This document shows, piece by piece, positions 58,762-64,000 of a DNA stretch of 64,000 nt. The notes below the pieces were generated by a model. That model was not told the origin of the DNA and searched no databases. It saw only the letters and a program-made list of their open reading frames with translations. Source of the DNA: Candidatus Hydrogenedentota bacterium (lineage in GTDB: Bacteria > Hydrogenedentota > Hydrogenedentia > Hydrogenedentales > JAEUWI01). The DNA lies in assembly GCA_016791475.1 (NCBI GenBank), contig JAEUWI010000044.1:1-64000 (forward strand). The letters are read 5' to 3'. Made by a program: the position numbers and the translations under genes. Positions within the stretch are counted from its first letter, which is position 1, and each line of letters opens with the position of its first letter.

Positions 58762-59235
58762 ATGAAGCCCACAGTGTACATCGAAACGAGTGTAATTAGT
58801 TACTTGACCAGTCGCCCGAGCAGGGACCTGATTGCCGCCGCGCGCCAGGAAGTGACCCAGCGCTGGTGGGTAGATTCCGCCCAAGCCTTTGAATTGGTCA
58901 CTTCGGAAATTGTCACACTGGAAGCATCGAGAGGGGATCTGAACGCAGCGCAGCAGCGGATTGCGGCACTTTCCGGGTGCAAGCTCCTGGATGTGAGCGA
59001 AGCGGCTCGATTATTGGCGCGGGCCATCCTCGATGACGGTATCCTCCCGACAAACTCTGGGGCAGATGCCCTCCACATTGCGGTCGCTTCGATCCATCGC
59101 GCTGAATTCTTGCTTACCTGGAACTACCGGCATATCGCAAACGCAACGCTCCGAAAGCGCATGAATTCCATTATCGAACGCTCTGGTTACGAATGCCCGG
59201 TTATCTGTAGTCCCGAAGAACTTATGGAGCATTAA
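58762..59235 (+). CDS. PIN-domain ribonuclease toxin (VapC-like)
   Basis: A 157-residue PIN-fold protein. Acidic residues of the active site are seen in VYIETSVISYL (Glu instead of the usual Asp), LVTSEIVTLEA and the DALHIAVA Asp, with TWNYRHIAN at the end. VapC-type proteins cut tRNA or rRNA. ATG 58762 is preferred to GTG 58756; no clear ribosome binding site is seen. The gene after it, 3 bases away, is a small acidic protein that should be the antitoxin, so the order is toxin-first, opposite to classical VapBC. Confidence 0.85.
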   Translation: MKPTVYIETSVISYLTSRPSRDLIAAARQEVTQRWWVDSAQAFELVTSEIVTLEASRGDLNAAQQRIAALSGCKLLDVSEAARLLARAILDDGILPTNSGADALHIAVASIHRAEFLLTWNYRHIANATLRKRMNSIIERSGYECPVICSPEELMEH

Positions 59236-59238
59236 GCC

Positions 59239-59445
59239 ATGTCCGCCGACCCCATTCTCGAAGAAGTGTGGCGAATCAAGGACGAGATCGCGAAAGAATT
59301 CAACTGCGACCTTGACGCGTTGGTGAAGTACCTACAGGAGAAACAACAGGAACACCCTGAGCGTGTCGTGCTCGCTCCGCTGCCTCTCCAGCAACGGGCC
59401 GCCGCGCGGGAATCTAGTGACGACTACGGGAATCAGAAGTCCTGA
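59239..59445 (+). CDS. Probable antitoxin partner of the PIN toxin
   Basis: A 68-residue protein, MSADPILEEVWRIKDEIAKE followed by a mixed-charge helix. It has no DNA-binding motif that I recognise, but small proteins of this kind regularly follow PIN genes in PVC and relatives. It starts 3 bases after the PIN stop, so both are on one transcript. The antitoxin role comes from position only. Confidence 0.65.
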   Translation: MSADPILEEVWRIKDEIAKEFNCDLDALVKYLQEKQQEHPERVVLAPLPLQQRAAARESSDDYGNQKS

Positions 59446-59474
59446 TTTTTCAAGACTCAAGGCGAGCAGCGGAC

Positions 59475-59804
59475 ATGGACAAACAATCACTGCGGGAGCC
59501 AGACAGCGACGGGGGCAAGAGAGCCGTCACGCAGTTGGTGCAGATCAAGTATATCCTCACGGGGATACTCGGGCTGGCCGTGTTTGGCCGTTCGGGGGAT
59601 TTGAACACCAATCTATTTGCGGTCGCCGCGACGCTTTCGTTCGTATATTCCGTCGAGACAACTTGCGCCTGGATTCCGGGAACTGCCAGCCGGCTCGCTT
59701 CGATCCACCGTCGCCGAAAGGCAGCGGCGGCGGAAAGCGCCCAGAGAATGAGGAAATTGCTGAGAGAGCTGGAGGAAGCGGAGCGGCAGGTCCGAAACGA
59801 GTAG
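59475..59804 (+). CDS. Small membrane protein of unknown function
   Basis: A 109-residue protein with a hydrophobic region of two weak helices (about 25-68, with LTGILGLAVFG and LFAVAATLSFVYS) and an Arg/Ala-rich helical tail (RRRKAAAAESAQRMRKLL). No family is recognised. It starts 29 bases after the antitoxin gene, without a good ribosome binding site; the frame is intact. Confidence 0.45.
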   Translation: MDKQSLREPDSDGGKRAVTQLVQIKYILTGILGLAVFGRSGDLNTNLFAVAATLSFVYSVETTCAWIPGTASRLASIHRRRKAAAAESAQRMRKLLRELEEAERQVRNE

Positions 59805-59924
59805 ACCGTGGGTTACAACGCAAACAAGTTCGTGGCTCGGACGTTATATTTGATGATGGTACTGTTCTCTTTCTGAAAATGGCGACTCCGACCGAACGAC
59901 ACGACTACTCCAGGAGGGCGTGCG

Positions 59925-60911
59925 ATGCGTATTCTCAACGGGCTGGCGCTCGCGTTTTTCCTGTGCTGTAGCGCAAGCCTTGTCTATTCCGAGCCAACCC
60001 TTCAGTCAATTATCGACGCGATCCAAGCCAACGCGGAGAAGCGCGCAGCGCTCCTGAAGCATTCATCCGGTGCCTGTACCGTCCGCCTGCAACGCGAGGT
60101 GGCGGAAGATCGCCCAGCGGAAAAGCTCCCCTTTTCGATGGATAATTTCCACTTTGACCCGAACCACACGGCGAAGGTCACGTGGATGCAGCGAGGTGAC
60201 CTGCTGCGCTTCGATGTAGTGATTCCGCAGCCGGCCACGCCATCCACCATCTGGTCGCCTTTCCCCCCTCAAAACACGCGAACACTACTGGATGGCCACC
60301 GCTCCGTGACTTACGACGTTACGGCAGATTCGGTTTTTATCGACACGCAACCACCGGCGTCGGTAAATCCGATAGCCATTCTTTACCGTTTTGAGCCCGA
60401 ACTGTTGTACCGGTTTCGAGGCTACGTACTGCATGAACTGCTGAAAGAGTTCCTTGAACAAGACCGGCTTCCGAAGATCAGCGAAGTCCATCGGAACGGC
60501 CAACGCCTGCTCGAACTGAAATTCACCTGGAAACGCGGTGACCATGGCCGTGATCGGGAAGGGGTAACGCAGTACGTCGTGGCTCCGGACCAGGGTTACT
60601 CCCTGGTCGAGGGCCTGTACAGCAACCGATTCTTCGACAAAGGAGTGTTCAGCACAGAAACCTTCGAGCGTTTCGACGGGACCTATGTAGAATCCACGGA
60701 GTATCGCGGCATCTGGCTCCTCTCGCATCTGCGGCACCTGACGGACACTTCGGGAACTTTGGATGCCGTTGAAGTCACATTAAAAGAGACTCGCGTCGGT
60801 ATTGACTCACCCGACGTTAATTTCACCGAAGAGGGCCTCGGAATCAAGGATGGCGCGCCGACGGTGGATCGACGCGTACCCTCGACAGGCACGGCGGAAG
60901 GCAACCCCTGA
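59925..60911 (+). CDS. Secreted protein of unknown function (LolA-like fold suspected)
   Basis: A 328-residue protein with a signal peptide (1-22, ending LVYSEP). The alternating strands (KVTWMQRGDLLRFDVVI, LLELKFTWKRG, QYVVAPDQGYSLVEGLY, FERFDGTYVESTEYRGIWL) resemble the half-barrel of LolA and related lipoprotein-binding proteins. AGGAGG precedes the ATG. It converges with the similar gene 60934-62217. No enzymatic motif is seen. Confidence 0.7.
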   Translation: MRILNGLALAFFLCCSASLVYSEPTLQSIIDAIQANAEKRAALLKHSSGACTVRLQREVAEDRPAEKLPFSMDNFHFDPNHTAKVTWMQRGDLLRFDVVIPQPATPSTIWSPFPPQNTRTLLDGHRSVTYDVTADSVFIDTQPPASVNPIAILYRFEPELLYRFRGYVLHELLKEFLEQDRLPKISEVHRNGQRLLELKFTWKRGDHGRDREGVTQYVVAPDQGYSLVEGLYSNRFFDKGVFSTETFERFDGTYVESTEYRGIWLLSHLRHLTDTSGTLDAVEVTLKETRVGIDSPDVNFTEEGLGIKDGAPTVDRRVPSTGTAEGNP

Positions 60912-60933
60912 CGCTGCAGAGTCAGCGCCCGCG

Positions 60934-62217
60934 TCAGGACGGCTTGGTGCGATTCTTCCGGTAGCTCGCATAGGCGATTCCGCCATTGATCAGCAGGGCG
61001 GCGATGGCGCAGACAGCAATCAGAAACTTGCTGTCGATTCGCTGGAGATTCTGAAGGGAGAAGTCTCGCCCGAGCCGGCCCAGATCTTCCCGGAGATCGC
61101 CCAGATAGTCTTTGAAGCTCCTGCTGGCGGGGAGTCGCTGACCACCGGTCAGGGTGTAGCGCTCGACCGAGTCTGGAGCGTTACCTGGTTCCGGCCAATA
61201 TTCCTGCACAGGCGTCCCGTCTCGCATGAGCCCCTTGAACTCAAGAAAGCCCGGTATATCCAGACGCCCGTCCGAGGCGTAGTCTCCAGTCTTGAGAATG
61301 ATCCGTTCCGAACATACACTTCCCCCGTCGAAATATTGGGTCCGCTCAAGCACAGCGGTTTCGATGACAAAGTGGCCACTTTGTCGTGCGAGTTCCGTAA
61401 CGGACAGCAACTCCTCCGTCCTGACGGGTATGGTGTTCTGATCTATTACGGGGGGAGGTGCCAGAAGCCTCTCGTCTCTCGAATCACGCCAGCCGCGCCG
61501 TCGGCTGCTTGCCTCACTGGCGTGAGTGACCTGAATGGTATACCTGCGCGGCAGGCAGCCGAATTCGGGGTCGAGCCAGAACGTGAAAATTCTCCCATTC
61601 CACTCCCCTGTAATTTCATGGCACGGGTGCCCGTCAACCTCGACCAATTGGCCTTTGTCTGCCAATGCCTTGTACCCAAAACCGAAGCGACCCGGTGGTC
61701 CACACAGCCGATCAAGATAATTGAGCAGGGGAAGGCGGATGTATGGGCCGCGGCCAAACCCATGGCGGATACTCAATTTACCCGCCACTGCTACTTCATC
61801 ACTTACCGTCAAGTCGAATTCGAACTCGCGTCGCTCTTCATCCAGATACACGGTACGCGTCTTACGGTCGCCGTCGGGAGACTGCCGGAACCGCTCGGTC
61901 CCGTATCGCTCGCCGTCGCTGAGGACCAGCCACTGGTCCACCACGCGCCCCGAGCGTAATGCGGGCCCGTCTTTCTCCAACCGCCAGGTCACCTCCGCCT
62001 CGATCCGGTTTCCGATGCTGGCCCCCGATTCCAACAAGAAGTTGGAACGCATACGTTCGAACATCTGGGCGGGTTCCGTCACCTGGGCGTCCGATCGGAA
62101 ACAGCATAGAAAGACCAGGGCAACGACATTCCCCCATCGCGCCAGCACTGCCAATCGGGCATGACCCTCCCGGCGTGAACCATCATTCATCCGTTTGACC
62201 AGAAACACGTTCACCAT
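60934..62217 (-). CDS. Membrane-anchored protein of unknown function (LolA-like fold suspected)
   Basis: A 427-residue protein. A signal-like helix (about 27-42, WGNVVALVFLCCF) leads to a beta-rich domain with EAEVTWRLEKDG, GHPCHEITGEWNG and FWLDPEFGCLPRRYTI, a LolA-like pattern. The C-terminus has a membrane helix (about 398-418) and a charged tail KNRTKPS. The start at 62217 has GGAGGA just before it; the longer frame to 62370 is not conserved-looking. It faces the similar gene 59925-60911, ending 22 bases from it. Confidence 0.7.
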   Translation of the reverse strand: MVNVFLVKRMNDGSRREGHARLAVLARWGNVVALVFLCCFRSDAQVTEPAQMFERMRSNFLLESGASIGNRIEAEVTWRLEKDGPALRSGRVVDQWLVLSDGERYGTERFRQSPDGDRKTRTVYLDEERREFEFDLTVSDEVAVAGKLSIRHGFGRGPYIRLPLLNYLDRLCGPPGRFGFGYKALADKGQLVEVDGHPCHEITGEWNGRIFTFWLDPEFGCLPRRYTIQVTHASEASSRRRGWRDSRDERLLAPPPVIDQNTIPVRTEELLSVTELARQSGHFVIETAVLERTQYFDGGSVCSERIILKTGDYASDGRLDIPGFLEFKGLMRDGTPVQEYWPEPGNAPDSVERYTLTGGQRLPASRSFKDYLGDLREDLGRLGRDFSLQNLQRIDSKFLIAVCAIAALLINGGIAYASYRKNRTKPS

Positions 62218-62497
62218 TCCTCCATCCTCCGCGCGGATTTCGAATCCTCGCGCGGCTGCCCGATTCGACGTCTGTTCTCCCCGAAGGGAATAGGGGTCGA
62301 CTCCGGTTCGATGATAGCAGTTGAACATCGATCCGAGAAAGTGTGGGACCCGTCGCTTTCCCTCCGGCAATGTTCACGGGCAAACGGACCATCGCGGCCC
62401 GATCATCCACGGAAAATCTCCTCCCGGTAGTGTATTCCCCGCGATGGGTTGATCAAGTCGCCGATCAGTACCTCTTTATCCGCGCCGATCCGCCGGA

Positions 62498-64000
62498 CTA
62501 TTGCGCCAACCACTGAACGCAGTCCGCGCTGAGGACCCCGCCGGCATCGGGACTGCCGACAATTTCAACCGTCCCGCCGCCCGCCGCGATATCGTACAGA
62601 CCGAGGTTCACAAAGGGCGCGAGCGCTCCCTGAGAGGCGCGCTGGTCCAGATGCAATTCGACCACTCCGCTGGCGGTATGAACCCGCACGAGCGCCCGCA
62701 CCGCCCGATTCGGATTGGCCGAGTAGGACAGTCGGATCTCATAGCGACCCGGAGCCAATGACCCGGGGTTAAATCGAGCCATATTTTCGGAGCTGGCCGC
62801 GTTGTCGTCGTGCACATAATCGAGTCCCACAAAGGGTCCCGCGCTCACGGATGGCTTCCAATTCCCGATGAGTTCGGCGCGGTCATTGTCCATCACTACG
62901 CCGGGCAGATCCGAGGCCCGCAGCCAGTCGGGGTTGGCCTCGTCCTCGTGGAGAATGGCCCCAAGACTCCGAAGTTTCGCCTGCAACGCGGTGACGTCGA
63001 TATCCTGGACGGGGGTATTCCCTTCGCGCGCCAAAGCTGCGGCTATGCCGAGGGCCTGGCCAATGATCATGTACTGGGGCTCCATACGCATGCTGGAATA
63101 GGCCACATGGGAGGCGGAAAAGGCACAGCCCACGAGCAGATTCTCGCATTCCGCCGCCTGCGGCACAAAGGAACAATAGGACATGTCGTAGGGCCGCACG
63201 CCGACCTGCATATCGCCCTCGTTGAGGGTGGAGGGTGTGCCGTCGGGCCAGTGGGGCGATGCGGTGGCCGGAAGACGCTGGACATGATGCGAGTCGGAGT
63301 TGTAAGAGGCCATGCCGATGCTGTCGTCTTTCCGGCGGTTCTCTTGCAGATCGCTCTGGCGCGTGACATAGCTCCCGACCATACGCCGGGCTTCGCGCAC
63401 GTAGAGCTGGTGCGGCCAGTTGTCGGTATCGGTAAACTCATCTTTCGCCAGGCCCCAGGAGCGCACTTCGGCCTGGAGCTCGGCGGGCACGCCCGCATCG
63501 TGGGCGAGAAAGTAAAAAAAGCCCTTCACGTAACGCTCGTGGTCCGCCCAGATTGCCGCCTGTTCTTCGTAGCTCCCCTCGGGATAACCCCAGCTTGCGC
63601 CGATGTAGTCTGTAGAAATGGGGCCGTTGTTGTTGGTGTCCGTCTTGCCGCCGGGCATGGCGATGGGATTGCACAACTCGGCGAATTTCGTCTCCGGGCG
63701 CGCCGCGAGATAGCGCCGCAGCAGTTCCCATTGCGCCGGGTCGAAGCCCTCGGGTCGGGGCCAGGCCACACGGTTCTTGGGATTCTGGGTCATGCAGAGC
63801 CGGAAGTTGTAGGCCTGAACCTTTTGGTCAGCCGAACCCGGCGCGCCCCCTTCGCCGGTGAAGACTAGCGGCAACAAATTGCCCGCGTCATCCCGCGGAT
63901 TCACCGGCACGGAGAACTGGTGCTTGTCGCTGTATTCGATGCGACCCGCAAGGCTTTCGCCATAAGCATCCCGCCCTTCCCGGCCCCACGTGTATGAAAC
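62498..64000 (-). CDS. FAD-dependent oxidoreductase with golvesin-like C-terminus (5' end cut off)
   Basis: The C-terminal 500 residues of a large secreted FAD oxidoreductase. The frame is open through the window edge, where TWGREGRDAYGES is typical of the FAD_oxidored family (PF12831). It contains WPRPEGFDP, SYNSDSHHVQRLP, RPYDMSYCSFVP, ENLLVGCAFSASHVAYSSMR and MIIGQALGIAAALA, the last two the usual FAD-site and family end. The final 120 residues form a golvesin/xanthan-lyase-type sandwich. These enzymes are common in PVC and related phyla and probably act on sugars or their acids. The start lies outside. Confidence 0.9.
   Translation of the reverse strand, partial: VSYTWGREGRDAYGESLAGRIEYSDKHQFSVPVNPRDDAGNLLPLVFTGEGGAPGSADQKVQAYNFRLCMTQNPKNRVAWPRPEGFDPAQWELLRRYLAARPETKFAELCNPIAMPGGKTDTNNNGPISTDYIGASWGYPEGSYEEQAAIWADHERYVKGFFYFLAHDAGVPAELQAEVRSWGLAKDEFTDTDNWPHQLYVREARRMVGSYVTRQSDLQENRRKDDSIGMASYNSDSHHVQRLPATASPHWPDGTPSTLNEGDMQVGVRPYDMSYCSFVPQAAECENLLVGCAFSASHVAYSSMRMEPQYMIIGQALGIAAALAREGNTPVQDIDVTALQAKLRSLGAILHEDEANPDWLRASDLPGVVMDNDRAELIGNWKPSVSAGPFVGLDYVHDDNAASSENMARFNPGSLAPGRYEIRLSYSANPNRAVRALVRVHTASGVVELHLDQRASQGALAPFVNLGLYDIAAGGGTVEIVGSPDAGGVLSADCVQWLAQ

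Overview
The window is GC-rich bacterial chromosome, probably from a PVC-related or candidate-phylum bacterium. Candidatus Hydrogenedentota is my best guess, made from gene content only: PVC-type cytochrome repeats ending in CxxCH, prepilin-like proteins ending in an H-X10-DG motif, lysine/alanine-rich histone-like proteins, FAD-dependent oxidoreductases with golvesin-like ends, and many TPR and lipoproteins. There is no prophage, insertion sequence, CRISPR array or rRNA. Genes are dense. Several neighbours overlap by ATGA or GTGA, and many starts had to be moved inward to a visible ribosome binding site.

Layout. 1-603: the start of tuf and four tRNA genes in the E. coli order Thr-Tyr-Gly-Thr-tuf. 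645-6553: a PKD lipoprotein, tyrS, an AraC regulator, a possible small RNA and a small conserved-looking protein. 6621-10701: an AmiE-NamZ fusion for muropeptide breakdown and two tandem histone-like genes, then gene-poor DNA. 10702-15191: a membrane EEP hydrolase, a TPR protein, hslV, an SDR and a YihY protein. 15263-20436: a cyclic-di-GMP-flavoured block with a PilZ-membrane-L,D-transpeptidase fusion divergent from two ATPase-less MshEN proteins. 20467-25297: a DtxR regulator, a FlgM-like anti-sigma factor, an iron-type alcohol dehydrogenase, a PilZ protein, a radical SAM protein and a 262-bp tandem duplication. 25298-30059: NAD salvage (pncA-pncB-nadE). 30134-33928: three secreted hydrolases with 9-nt tandem arrays between them, and a HigBA-like pair.

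34041-44225: a large PVC-type cytochrome, divergent from a plastocyanin-like protein and an aa3-like oxidase operon in the order I-III-small-small-II, followed by a beta-propeller/alpha-toroid protein. 44298-51759: the most interesting block. One minus-strand operon starts from a strong sigma70-like promoter with a perfect Fur/Zur-like dyad over its spacer and -10. It encodes a His/Cys-rich membrane protein, a His-rich membrane-anchored protein, an ABC ATPase and permease, a TPR protein, and two copies of a module made of one His-rich membrane protein and one prepilin-like protein. I read it as a metal-responsive envelope system that I do not recognise as described. 51813-55944: a zinc-ribbon membrane protein, an AAA ATPase-TOPRIM pair resembling anti-phage systems, and a VWA lipoprotein. 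56358-58732: DAHP synthase, scpB and an RsuA/RluB pseudouridine synthase. 58762-64000: a PIN toxin pair, secreted proteins of unknown role and a truncated FAD oxidoreductase.

All calls come from reading the sequence. No database search was run, so family names rest on motifs and remembered family patterns.
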